This document shows positions 47,264-57,942 of a stretch of DNA of 64,000 nt, one piece after another (position 1 is the stretch's first letter; each line of letters begins with the position of its first letter). A program made the position numbers and the translations under genes. The stretch is from positions 94,299,001-94,363,000 of the forward strand of contig CM075354.1 of the NCBI GenBank assembly GCA_037693485.1. Direction: 5' to 3'. The notes below the pieces were generated by a model. It was given only the letters and a program-made list of their open reading frames with translations. It was not told the DNA's origin and ran no database searches. Origin of the DNA: Kitagawia praeruptora. Lineage: Eukaryota; Streptophyta; Magnoliopsida; Apiales; Apiaceae.

Positions 47264-50139
47264 TGTAACACCCCAAATTACTACACTATTACAGATTCAT
47301 TAATTAACAATAATTAACAATAATGGCAGTGATTACATGAATAATATAACCCAGCCAACCCACGTACAACCTAGATCGCCAACAGGTTCAAGTTTGAAAA
47401 CAACATACTAAATTACTTATTACAAACCAAGTTCAAAAGTTATCAGAGTGATCTTCCAAAAACTAACTATGGTTACAATCCACTTGGATTACTAATCCCA
47501 CCTGCCTCTGCAACTGACTCCTAACAGCACTAGCGGAACCATCGGTTGACTTACGCGCAGTGTGGAAAATTTGCACCATTTTCTAACGTTGCTGAAAGGG
47601 GTTAGGAAGCAAGGGAGTGAGCTAAAAAAGCTCAGCAAGTGTAATCAACAACAATAATAATCTATCCGAAAGATTCAAGATATAACAATGGAAATAGAAA
47701 TAATATTTTATTAGTAACATTTGTAAAAATATGCTTTTATCAAAACTTTCTCAATTGCTTTTCAAATCACAAGGCTCAACATTATAAACAATTCTTGAAA
47801 ACATTATAAGATAATGGGATTATCAATTCGACGCTACGAGTTAAGCTAGGTGATCAGCCAACGCATTAACTCCGGGTCAACACTCTCGTGTGACTCCAAC
47901 TTACTTCTTTTTCAGAATCTCTGGCACTTATTGACATTGGCCTTGGCGCATTGCCATATACTTACAGACCGACGTCTCGGTCTAAAACATTTTTATTGAA
48001 TCCCATAGCTTTAAAACATAACATAAAACTTTAACTTCAACAATAAAACCAAACTTTAAACTATATGATTGATATTATAATCAAATTTAAACTGAACTGA
48101 ATGAACAACTGAAAAGATTTTCAAAGTACTTTTCAAAACATTTTTATCAATAATACGGTTTATAAAAATCAGGATATGGAACTGAAATTCAATTCAAGGG
48201 GCTTAACAAAGGTATTATATATAACTGAATAATACCCCAAAAAGGGTGGAAACAATGTTCGAATAACAAGTGGGGATAAGGAACACTTGCCTTATGTATA
48301 GAGTACTGACTGCCAAAGCCCTCGGGGTATACTTTCGATACTTCTATCACCGACTCTTTGCCAACTCTTCTATTCGATCCTATAACCATATAATAACGCT
48401 TGTTAGTCTCTCAATCCTCAACGAATAACCTATACTTATATGCATCTATAGAACACATAAACATGTAAGCACTTAGCACGTAATATACTTGACATAGTAT
48501 AATATTCTATTTAATAAAGAAATTAACTCACGGAACGTGCCGATAATATTTTTAAAAGACTTATAATTTTAGAAATTTCGGCAGCACTTCCTTTGTTTAT
48601 ATAACTTTACCAAGTCGGGGATACATCCGACAAACAACAACAATCAATATAAAATCATACGATAATCAAAAACTCGACTCTATACTAACGACTACGCACA
48701 ACTCATACAATTCCTTAAATGACTTCGTTAATACTCGAATATTTAACAACTCAATAAATTTTTACGAATAACAACTCTATGACTTAATAAAATTAAACTA
48801 CTCACATATATATGCCTTTACTCGGCACAACCAACAAGAACAAGCCCTTTTTGGCAACATCATAATTTCACAAGTCGTACCCAAACTTTATATATACCAC
48901 TAATTATAACATCATTTATAAACTTACTCATCAAATAAAAACTCACACATAACATATATACCACCACATCACCATCTCCTCCACTAACATTCACAATTCA
49001 CTTAAAATTTAATCACATAATCAAATCATTCAAATTAACATCATATAAATCTATATCATACTTTGCATGCAATTTCAATACCTAAACCAAAACTCACATG
49101 CACATCATTTTATCCATTTATCTCATGCATATAATCATCCTAGCTAATCATATAAGTTAATCTAAATGATACACATTAAGGGTTTAGGTTATACCCTTTT
49201 TCGAATATGCAAGAGGAGGAGATATTTGAATTTGCTTGCTTGGATTGAAATGTTAACTCCAAAATATACCCCACTTGAAAATCTTAATTTAGAAAGGTTT
49301 TTAGAACTTTAAAATTTTAAAAAACAAGAAGAAGGGAGGGGGAGAGAATTCGGGAGTGGTGAGGAAGAGAGGAGAGACGAGAGTGAGGAGAGAAATGAGA
49401 GAATGAGAGATGAGATTTTTGTGTTTTTTTATTAGACTATGCCACTTGTCTTACATGCACTAACACTAATAGTGAATCACCTAAACCACACTCCCACCAA
49501 TTAACATGTGTCCTCATGCAAAAATCTGCTCCTATTTGTTTGTCACATGTCCTCCTAATCGAATAATCACATTTTGTCTCATTTTAGTGCTGAAAATCAT
49601 GATATATTATTTACTCGAAAAATCCTCTATAAATCATGGGAATTTTATCTAAGCCTTATAATATTATAAAACTACTATAAATGAAATTTCAGAATTTTTC
49701 AACCATTTTTGAATTTATTACAAATTTTAGAAGAAAATTTGATATTAAATCATTTAAAAATCGAATTTCTACAAAAATAATTTTTTGTATTTTTAAAAAG
49801 TCCTAAAAATAATTATCAACAGTAGAAAATAATAAAAAGAACTTTTCCAAACGATTTTATATTTGTTTTGTAATTTCATCCTAAAATCTCATTTTTACAA
49901 TATTCATAAACTATTAAGAAATATCTATAATAGAAATGACGATTATAACTACACACACTAGCTTGCAAATATGAAATGTTTAAGTCACATAAACACATAA
50001 ATTAACTTTATACTACACATATAAAGTTGACTCATCAAACTGGAATGTATATTTATACCACAGCTTATATAATAATCGTCACACACGATAAACGTAATTA
50101 TCCGAGACTTAATATATTATAAAATATCGGTCTATTACA
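47264..50139 (-). repeat. 5' LTR of the Tekay-like element
   Basis: 2,876 bp, the partner of 38977-41919. The GGTGATCAGCC word is at 47849-47859. The purine-rich segment near 49330-49410 (GAGAGGAGAGACGAGAG) is shared with the other LTR. Confidence 0.9.
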
Positions 50140-50144
50140 CGTGT

Positions 50145-50300
50145 GACCTTTGCTTAACCTTACACCCGTTTAACCCCTACATATTAAATCGCATCTTTCA
50201 TACTTCTGGACTTATAAATAGGCAAGGGTAGAGATCATTTAGACTCACACTTTACAAAAACAAATCTCTTTCTCCTTTCTTCTTCAAACCCCTTTCAAAG
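50145..50300 (+). promoter_or_regulatory. TATA-containing leader before the copia-B small ORF
   Basis: After the Tekay-like insertion the copia-B spacer resumes. CTTATAAATAGGC at about 50211-50223 is a good TATA box, followed by a CT- and A-rich leader of about 75 nt up to the ATG at 50301. This parallels the TATA box before the extra ORF of copia-A. Confidence 0.45.
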
Positions 50301-50501
50301 ATGACAAAAAGCATTTTAAAGGTGTCCGTGGAAGAATTCGAGGCCATGCCTTTTTACTAGAAGGTTATGGCCCTCCAGGAAAAGATCGATGAACTCCTTG
50401 TTGAAGAGGAGAGGTCCATCGCTGCCACGCGAGCAGTCTTGGAGGTTCTCCGTGCACGCAACCGGGGGGACTCCGTCGACGACCCAACCAAGGCCGCCTA
50501 G
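50301..50501 (+). pseudogene. Copia-B small post-pol ORF, interrupted by TAG
   Basis: Reads MTKSILKVSVEEFEAMPFY, a TAG at about 50358-50360, then KVMALQEKIDELLVEEERSI and on to a stop at 50499-50501, in total about 66 codons. The region is GC-richer than its surroundings and Glu/Leu-rich after the TAG (likely a short helix). It is in the position of the 1003-codon ORF of copia-A but has no visible similarity to it. Function unknown. Confidence 0.45.
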
Positions 50502-52860
50502 TTGGTTTAGGGGTAGGGGGGACGTCTTTTGTTTTTGTTTAATTTTATTTGTATTTTGTTTTCATGGTATTTTTAACCATCTTATGTATTTTTTTATAAT
50601 GAAATGATCTTTCTGTTTATCTCTGTTGTTCTATGTTTTTCTGTCATAATCTGTTCTGCATGTCTCAGTTAGATTATACGTTGACTTAAAACTCAACAAA
50701 GAACACATAGATAAGATAAAGATATACTGTGTTTAAATCACCTAAGTTGTCTTAATTAACTATTATCTGTAGTTTAATAAGATTAATTCAACTTATGCGT
50801 AACTCCGATTTATTAGTGATTAGGCACACATTTCATTGAGTTAACCTTAATCTAATCAGGAGATTTTTGAATTCTTTTGATTCACTATGAATAGATCTGG
50901 TAACTTAGACATTATCCATGTTGTTCTTAATTCTAAAATTAACACTGTCATCTAACTCTAAAGTGAGTCTTAATGGTTGCACAGTTGCATAATTTCATGT
51001 TCCATTTGTAGTACTCCTATGGACTTGAACTGACAATAGAGGATGTTGATGATGTGTTGGTGTTGTCACAAGCAAATCTGGTTATTATATCAACCAGGTT
51101 CTACAATTCTGTCATTTGCCATGTGTAAAACACCTAGAATTAATGCTAAAATTAAAAATAACTAATTTGGACTCTGATTTAAAAACAGGACTAATTGGTT
51201 AAACTTGAACACATGAATAAGTAATTGTTTTTTATTTTGCTAATTGAACTCTAAGGAAAAATTGACTAATTAAGGCATTAGGGTTAAATGGAACATATTT
51301 GCAGATACTTAAATGAATATCAATGACTATCTCTGCAATATTATTTCTTTTGCCTAAGAACAGCTTCAGGCACACTGTCAATTTACTTCATCAAGTCAAA
51401 AGGTGCTCTATACCTCTAAGAGAATAAACCTTCATGTGGAGAAGGCTCTTGGTTCATTACACCTAGCTCAGGTATTGAGTTCTAATCAATTAGCATTTTT
51501 CTTTTATTGTCCTCAAATCTTTGCCTTACTATGCTGAAATTAGAATTGCTGGAATGTCCCCCAGATTCTCTACCCAATCAGCACACCATATATTCACAGT
51601 TTCCCATCTTTAACCCCCTCTACAGTTTCTCAACCAACTGTAGTTGACAAATCTTGTAAATCTTAACTTGAGGGGAGTGAACAGGAGGAAAGTAAGGGTG
51701 AGGGAAGTGGTGAACATCAAGAAACCACAAGAACAAGGAAGGTAAGGGTGTGTAAACCAGCCTAGCCATCCTATGTCTTCCCAAAAAGGCATAGTGATTA
51801 ATAAGGACATCCATATTTCTTGTTTTAATCTCTTAACAGACTTCAACTATTGAATCTAGTTCCCAACCAGGAACACATTCAGTGAGGGTAAGGGACACAG
51901 TTGTGCAACTTTCTTTGCTTGTTTTCTAGCCAGGAGTTAGTACAAGTTGCAGGGACACAGGGGGAGCACACACAAGTTACTCTTAACTATTTATCAAATT
52001 CAGGTTGATGAATCTTCTATAAATGAGAAGATTCAGCCCCATTCATGGATACCTAATTTGTGACAATGCAGTACTTCCACACACACACACCAAATACTCT
52101 TGATTCTTCATCTCAATTCATGAAGAAGCCAACACTCAACCTTGAATTCTCCAAGCTCTTAACAGGATAGTTTACTACACTTTTATCCATATTTCTACAC
52201 CCTCTATGAAATCTTATGATTTCTTTGTAGGACTAAGGGAAGGGAGTGAAAAACAGGAGAGGCCTGGTTGCTCTAGGGAAAAAGGTGAGTTGCGTACAAG
52301 AGTGGTCTCCTATTTCTTCCAGGAGAGCAAAATGAGAGAGTGAGTACCCCTTTAGAAAGGGAAGGTGAACTGTGAGAAGTGAGCTAGGAAGAGATCCTGA
52401 TGCAAAAACAGAGAGATTAAGAGAGAAGTTTTTTTTACGCAGATTCTTGCTTCTTATCCCTCTGATTTTCCTAGATACTACATCACTGTTTTTGCTGATA
52501 ACAAAAAAGGGGGAGAGGTAGAGCTCTAGATTTTTCTTTCTTTTAACATCAAAATAAAGGGGGAGAAAATTTGGAGAGTTCATAAAGTTTTCTTCATATT
52601 TCAATAAATTGGGAGAAAGCTCAAAAAACCTTAAGACTAACCAGCAAGTGTAGGAACAGGACAACCTCTCAGTTGGATTCTATACTTAGGGGGAGCAGTT
52701 CTAAGTACTCTAGTGAAGTGAGTAGTGCAATTCAAACACTGTGTCAAGGAAGCTGGGTCAAAATTTTCTATCCTAGTGAAAGAAATATCTGAAGAGTGGT
52801 TTTTGTTATCATCACTCTCTAGATTTATGTCGCTCTTCTGAAGACATAAATAGGGGAGAT
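50502..52860 (+). mobile_element. Copia-B 3' untranslated region with polypurine tracts
   Basis: No credible gene. Purine tracts of GGGGAG type recur at about 51673, 51959, 52511, 52559, 52688 and finally 52848-52860 (AAATAGGGGAGAT), which abuts the LTR. The long non-coding stretch between pol and the 3' LTR fits SIRE-like elements that have lost or shortened the extra ORF. Confidence 0.6.
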
Positions 52861-53120
52861 TGTTGAGACATACTTGTCTATAGATGATGATAACAAATAC
52901 CACAAGACAAAAAATGAATCAAGGAATCGAAGCTGATAAATAAATCAGGAAGCCAACTGAAATGCAGATCAACTAAAGCAACATCTTGAGAATGGAACTC
53001 TGCAAATAGTTAGGAAGTATTTCTGCAACAAGCCTTAAGATGCTAAAATCAAGTATCAGTAATCATAAAAGAGTTTGCTGTAACCATGCAAGTAGTTTTG
53101 AGAAATCAAGAAAGTAAGAG

Positions 53121-53340
53121 TTCGAGAAGTCATTCGAGAACTCTACAAAAAGGGTTTATTCGAGAAGTCCTAGTTTGAGAAGTCAGGCTGTTCGTGTATT
53201 CGAGAAGTCTGTAGTTTTCACTTATCGAGAAGTCTACATGATGGGTTGTTCGAGAAGTCATTCGAGAACTCAATAAAAGGAACTATCTGAGAAGTCAACA
53301 TTCGAGAAGTCAAGTCACATCAGTTCAAGAACTCAATCTG
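53121..53340 (+). promoter_or_regulatory. TTCGAGAAGTC array with HSE-like units
   Basis: Perfect TTCGAGAAGTC at 53121, 53159 and 53199, and again near 53250 and 53302. Variants are TTTGAGAAGTC, ATCGAGAAGTC, CTGAGAAGTC, two TTCGAGAACTC and TTCAAGAACTC: about eleven units in 220 bp. Most contain TTCnnGAA, the core of the heat-shock element (known consensus nTTCnnGAAn). Heat response is inference. Confidence 0.55.
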
Positions 53341-54128
53341 GTTTCTTAATAATGCCAGAGTTCTCTAATGGAACATATCGAATGGAGATTAAACCCAGAA
53401 CTACTTTGCAACCCATGACTTATAGACAGTGGCCAATTACACAGAGGATGTTACGAGTAGGGAGTCAAATTGTAAATATTTGAAGGCTCAAACTCTTCCA
53501 AGTGAAAGTTGAAATCAGTAACTGTTTATCGGACTTCAAGGGCAACAATAAGAGTGGGAGCAACCTCCAACATGATTACTCTACTACTGAAGAATTCAAA
53601 GGATATCTCGATGAATGCATAATGATCAGTTGTTTTATATGGGAAGTTCAAGCACAACTCAATAAGCAGAAAAGCTTATTGACTTTAGAAAAGATTATCT
53701 TTTTGATTAAAGCTACTTTTAGAGATAAAGATCCAAAACAAAAAGATCTTTTGCATAAAGTATCACGTGGGCTTGGAAGCTAAGTCAATTTAAGAACTTA
53801 GTAACTTATGAAGAAAGAAACATACACTGACTTGAAGCATACTGGGACTATCCAAATCAAGGAAAGAGGATCTTCAAGACAATTCCAGAAATTGCTACTA
53901 CTTTAAGCATGTATGTGTGACAAGTTATACCAAAAATCTATCAGTACATTTCACGTAGCTTACTTGTCTTCATATAGTTTAAATAAGCTGTATGAGCAAC
54001 ATAGTTTTAGTAAGAGAAGAAAACACTGAGCATAACGCACATTGCATTAGGTTTTCTTGTAAACACTAAGACCTTGTAACCCGCAGCTATGTATTCCTAC
54101 ACAGAAGTATTTTCTTCAAATACAACTA

Positions 54129-54155
54129 TCAGGTGGACCAAATAAACCCACCTGA
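54129..54155 (+). terminator. Copia-B LTR stem-loop, same stem as copia-A
   Basis: TCAGGTGG (54129-54136), an 11-nt loop containing AATAAA, CCACCTGA (54148-54155), followed shortly by a T-run. The stem is identical to 22550-22574 although the loop and surroundings differ. Confidence 0.6.
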
Positions 54156-54269
54156 GATTTTTTTTATCTTGTGTTGCATTTGTCTTAGATATAGTGTTTA
54201 CTTGTTTACTCTTTGTTCTTATTAATACTCGGTCTTAAAAACTTACCAGGTTGAAAGAATTTAGTCAAG

Positions 54270-54497
54270 ATTGTTAGGATCAGGCGCTTACCACTGTGCT
54301 AAAAGCCTCGATGCTTGTAGCAAGGTGCAACCTTATATCCTTTAACCTTAGCCAGTGTGCAAAGCGCCACAGCCCGATTTAGGGAGATGCTGGTCATGCC
54401 AACAGTCCCCCCCAGCATCTGCCCGCCACTACACCGTGACAGAACAAATGCCTTCACCTGGTGGGATTCGAACCCGTGACCTAGCTCTGATACCAAT
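54270..54497 (-). repeat. tRNA-like or SINE-related fragment with PBS-like end
   Basis: On the minus strand: TGGTATCAGAGC (54484-54495), then GGTCACGGGTTCGAATCCC, which contains a perfect B-box-like GGTTCGAATCC. Near the far end is TTTTAGCACAGTGGTAAGCG, resembling a tRNA A box. The boxes are in the wrong order and spacing for a tRNA gene. It may be a rearranged SINE, or the start of a non-autonomous interior after a PBS. Confidence 0.35.
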
Positions 54498-54623
54498 TGA
54501 AAATGCACACCTAGAGGGGGAAAGCACATGAAGTCATTGTGGGGTTTGAACCGTGTGTGAATTACCCATATGCGTATGCTAATATACGCATTTTCACCAT
54601 GCGTAGCATGGGTAGGTTCCACA

Positions 54624-54690
54624 TTTTTTTGTTAATTAGTTTATTTTGTTAATTAGTTCTTACACATTATTTTGTTAATTAGTTCTTACA
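54624..54690 (+). repeat. About 26-bp tandem repeat
   Basis: TATTTTGTTAATTAGTTCTT occurs at 54642 and 54668, preceded by a partial copy from 54624. Confidence 0.85.
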
Positions 54691-55016
54691 AATCATATAA
54701 TATTTGAAGTATACATATTTATTTACTACGTATTCAATATTCACATCCAACTAATACGTATTTTAGTGCTTATTTTGGACACGCCTTACAATAATAAATA
54801 TTTTAGATATTTTCGATAACAGGTAATAGAAAATATATTATGTTGATCACTTTCTCTTTTAAACTTGTTTTATAGCCCGTGCGAGGCATGGGCACGCTCT
54901 CGCTCATTTGTTGTTGAATTACATGCACACCCTCTAAAATACAGTAGTGATTACGATTGTCATCTTTCTCCATTGAGAATTGTTGATTGCGATAAGGGTG
55001 ATTGCTATATGTGCAA

Positions 55017-55150
55017 GTGCTCTTAAACTTGTAATTGAGGAGTAAGTCCCATTGAAGATGTATGCATCTTGTTAAGTAGGGCACATGTATCTTTGGAGTG
55101 CTCTTAAACTTGTATTGAGGAGTAAGACCCATTGAAGATGTATGCACCAT
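55017..55150 (+). repeat. 81-bp-period imperfect tandem repeat
   Basis: GTGCTCTTAAACTTGTA... followed by GAGGAGTAAG and CCCATTGAAGATGTATGCA occurs at 55017 and again at 55098. Confidence 0.85.
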
Positions 55151-55385
55151 TGCACCTTGTTGCAGGGCTCTTGCATATGTACCTTGTTAAGCAGTACTCT
55201 TGTAGATGTACATAGCTGGATATGATTTATTCTGCATTGTCTGGCAATAGCCTTAGATCATGCATATGTAGTCGAAACATGTTATAGAAAATTGTCAATC
55301 TCTATTTCACTTGTCTTTGAATCAATCGCATATTTGTATACATAGGTTGCCATCAAAGTTTTCACTACAATTTACCAAAATACTA

Positions 55386-55399
55386 CTCCCTCCGTCCCA
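55386..55399 (+). mobile_element. Stowaway-type terminal sequence, single end
   Basis: CTCCCTCCGTCCCA preceded by TA, the hallmark of plant Stowaway/mariner MITE ends. I see no matching TGGGACGGAGGGAG nearby, so the element is truncated. Confidence 0.6.
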
Positions 55400-55522
55400 T
55401 CCATTTCTTAACATAAAAAATTGCGTATCTGACATCCATTTTATGGTGCATTTTAAGGATAGTTCTATAACTTATTTTTGATATTTTCTTTTTTTGTATA
55501 AAAATAGGATTGTTCTATAGGT

Positions 55523-55569
55523 CGCCACTTGAAGTGGCGTCTGTTTCCCTGGTAGCCACTTCAAGTGGC
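55523..55569. repeat. Paired palindromes CGCCACTTGAAGTGGCG / GCCACTTCAAGTGGC
   Basis: A 17-nt hairpin (55523-55539) and a 15-nt hairpin (55555-55569). Their shared cores are reverse complements of each other, so the 47-bp unit can fold in two ways. Confidence 0.8.
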
Positions 55570-55984
55570 GCCCTATACCATTTTTGCAAAGTTGAATGTA
55601 GCTGTACCATTTTTGAAACAAACGAAGCTCAATGTACCAGAAATGCAACGGAGCCTGCTTTGCCTACCTTTTAATACAACTCATTTCAGTTGTATTATTT
55701 TATTCCTTTTTAATTGTTAATTAACCAAAGCAAAATGACCTGCTGTGCAATTCATTTTCAACCGGGGCCTATTTCGTCTTATATGGAATGCTCTCGGTAG
55801 AAATGCTTTTTAACCCGCACAACTTATAATTTTTAATTAATAAATAATTATTTTCATAAAGAAATTATAAAAATAAATATCTAATATTATTAGATATTTA
55901 TAAATATAATTTTCTAAATAAATAAAATATTTATTAATATAAATAAATCCTTAAGCTCTAAGTTGTGGTTACCTGAGCTTCTGG

Positions 55985-56240
55985 AACCGGACTCCTTTTG
56001 CTTAACAAAAAATATATCTATTATCGGGTTCCAGCTTTAAGAATATATCACTTTGCATTTCTTTGTGATAATTTTATTTTCTCATAACCCGTCCAGGTGT
56101 AAGCTACGGTCTCTTGAGGATGTGAAACCGGACTCCTTTTGCTTAGCAAAAAATACAACAATTCTAACCGGGGTTTTAGCATTAAGAATATATCACTTAG
56201 AATTTCTTTATGATAATTCTTTTTCCTCGTAACCAGTTCA
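55985..56240 (+). repeat. 141-bp tandem repeat, about 1.8 units
   Basis: AACCGGACTCCTTTTGCTTA at 55985 and 56126, each followed by TTAAGAATATATCACTT and TTTCTTTNTGATAATT. Diverged copies. Confidence 0.8.
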
Positions 56241-56750
56241 CTTGATAATAAAATCATTGTGGTTACTGAATTTAGCACTCCTGTTGCTTGCACAATGATT
56301 TTCTCACATGCCAGTCTTGATAGCTTGAACCACTGAAGTTAATGACGAACAACCACTGTTTAATGTTGACACTCGATGTACTGTCTGGTTCATGAGTGAC
56401 TAACCACAATGACTCTTCTTCATATATTGACTTTAAAATCTGGTTCCATTTCTTTTCTCCTCTATCTCTTTAATTCCTTCTTCTCTGTACTATCTCTATC
56501 ACTTTAAAATCTCTGTCGCTTTAAACGAATCCACTCCTTAACTAATACTCCACCGAGGCTTGATCAGATGACTGAGCTTCTTTCAATGTAGTAATTCCTC
56601 AAGTCTGTACATTGACCTTGATCTTTTTCTTCAGACAGATATTACAATCTGAGATTCCTTGTGACAGTCTATATACTATTTACTACTACAATCTTGTTTA
56701 AGTTGAGTTGTATCCTCGAAATACAAATAGGCTACATCATATGCCTTTCA

Positions 56751-57663
56751 ATCTCCCCCTATTTGTTTGTTAGACAATAACAAGCAAATACCTAGAGGAT
56801 AACTCAACTAACTCACTTAAACAAGAAAAAGATTAAGCATTTAATAGCTTAGTAAATAGTACATTAAAAAAATTTTTGTGGTTTGAATTTAACAATTCCA
56901 GAATCCTCAGTTGATGAAATGATAGATGATTGTTCCTCTAGCACTGAACTGATCTTCAATAGATAACTCATCTTCATTTCTAATTCTTCATATCTTTGCC
57001 TGATAATCCTTCACATCTTACATTGGTGTTTATCAGCAGTTCTTGATTTACAATCACTTCCCTTCTATGACATAGCTTTTCTCACTAAAGAAAAACAACT
57101 GCTCCTAATAAATAGACAATGGTGAATCAATACCATTTCTATAACTTCTGGGAAATCTACTACTCTTTCACTTAGCCTTTATATATAGTACATTGAAAGA
57201 TTGATAGAATAGTATTGTGATGTACTCTCCTCATATCTCCACTTTCATTTCAACTGAAAGTTCCCTTACTTTTCCATCTAAATCTCCCCCATAGTAACTT
57301 GACTTGCTTCTCCTCCTAAGCACAGTCTGTAAATGCTCCCCCTTTTTAACCTACTCTCCTTTTCTTGTACCCCTTTCTTCTCCCCCTTAGTTGAGAAATC
57401 CTCCAATCAACTAGTTGACCAAGTAGTTGTACCAATTATATAGAGTTCTTTGTTAGAAAGGAAGTTTTACTTACTTCCTCACTGTGAGTGTGTGATAGTG
57501 TTTAGTGTACCTCACAAGTGTTTCACTCTTCTCTCCACTCATTTGTGTTGAGTGTCTCACTTCTCTCTGTGTTTACACTATTGCTCACTGGTGTATCACT
57601 CATATCACTCATAGCTCCAACATCCTTTAGTGTACCTGCAAGGAAAAATCACCTTAGCCCCTT
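56751..57663 (-). mobile_element. Minus-strand copia 3' region with polypurine tracts
   Basis: Plus-strand CTCCCCCT-type tracts at about 56753, 57287, 57337 and 57380 are GGGGGAG runs on the minus strand. They mirror the copia-B 3' region. No gene is seen. Confidence 0.5.
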
Positions 57664-57800
57664 CAAGAGAGGTCAGTGGTGGTGTAATGGGAGTTCGCAA
57701 ATCCCAAATCCTTGTTGGACTCGTCAGACGAATCTGAGTCATAATCTACAAGTTTCTAGTTTTCACTTTTTAGGGTTTTCAGATTTGAATACTGAGAAGG
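57664..57800 (-). pseudogene. C-terminal fragment of a minus-strand copia accessory ORF
   Basis: The minus strand reads KLVDYDSDSSDESNKDLGF and on to a TGA near 57664, with a TAG just upstream. The acidic Ser/Asp-rich tail and its place before the purine tracts suggest the end of a post-pol ORF, but homology is not proven. 57801-57942 shows nothing. Confidence 0.3.
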
Positions 57801-57942
57801 TAAACAATGATCTGTAAATTTAGCATTGAGATCAAGATTCCCTTCTAATGTCTGTGAAGACACTTGGTTCATTAAAAAACCTTTAACTTATAATCCTAAC
57901 CGTAAAATGGTTGGATTATAGGTTTCCGTCAATTCATCCTTA

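Larger units (their letters stand above)
38977..50139 (-). mobile_element. Tekay-like chromovirus, near full-length
   Basis: 11,163 bp in minus orientation. It has two LTRs (47264-50139 as 5', 38977-41919 as 3'), a PBS, gag, protease, RT, RNase H, integrase and chromodomain, and a polypurine tract. The flanks CTTGT (38972-38976) and CGTGT (50140-50144) match at 4 of 5, so the TSD has one change. It sits in the post-pol spacer of copia-B. All coding parts carry stops or frameshifts, so it is not autonomous. The chromodomain and initiator tRNA-Met PBS place it with Tekay/Del chromoviruses. Confidence 0.9.
52861..54269 (+). mobile_element. Copia-B 3' LTR, right-truncated
   Basis: Starts TGTTGAGACATACTTG next to a polypurine tract. 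It contains the TTCGAGAAGTC array (53121-53340) and a polyadenylation-region stem-loop (54129-54155). The sequence GTTGAAAGAATTTAGTCAAG near 54251-54270 may approach the LTR tail seen in copia-A. The expected TTCAACCCCCC...AACA end is absent, so the LTR seems to be cut at about 54269. Confidence 0.7.
54498..56750 (-). mobile_element. Putative minus-strand LTR between PPT and PBS
   Basis: Minus strand from TGAAAGGCATATGATG to GTGCATTTTCA (2,253 bp), with inverted TGAAA/TTTCA ends. Upstream is a polypurine tract (plus strand ATCTCCCCCTATTTG, 56751-56765). Downstream, after two bases, is a PBS-like TGGTATCAGAGC. The interior holds several tandem repeats and a Stowaway-like end but no gene. The boundaries are inferred from a single copy. 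Confidence 0.45.

Noticed and set aside
52233..52664. 143-codon minus-strand frame
   Set aside because: Antisense of the copia-B 3' untranslated region with purine tracts; no domain.
54455..54496. tRNA gene on the minus strand
   Set aside because: A TTCGAATCC T-loop-like word is present, but A and B boxes are in inverted order and no cloverleaf can be drawn.
57518..57817. 99-codon plus-strand frame
   Set aside because: Low-complexity Ser/Leu-rich reading of a minus-strand copia remnant.
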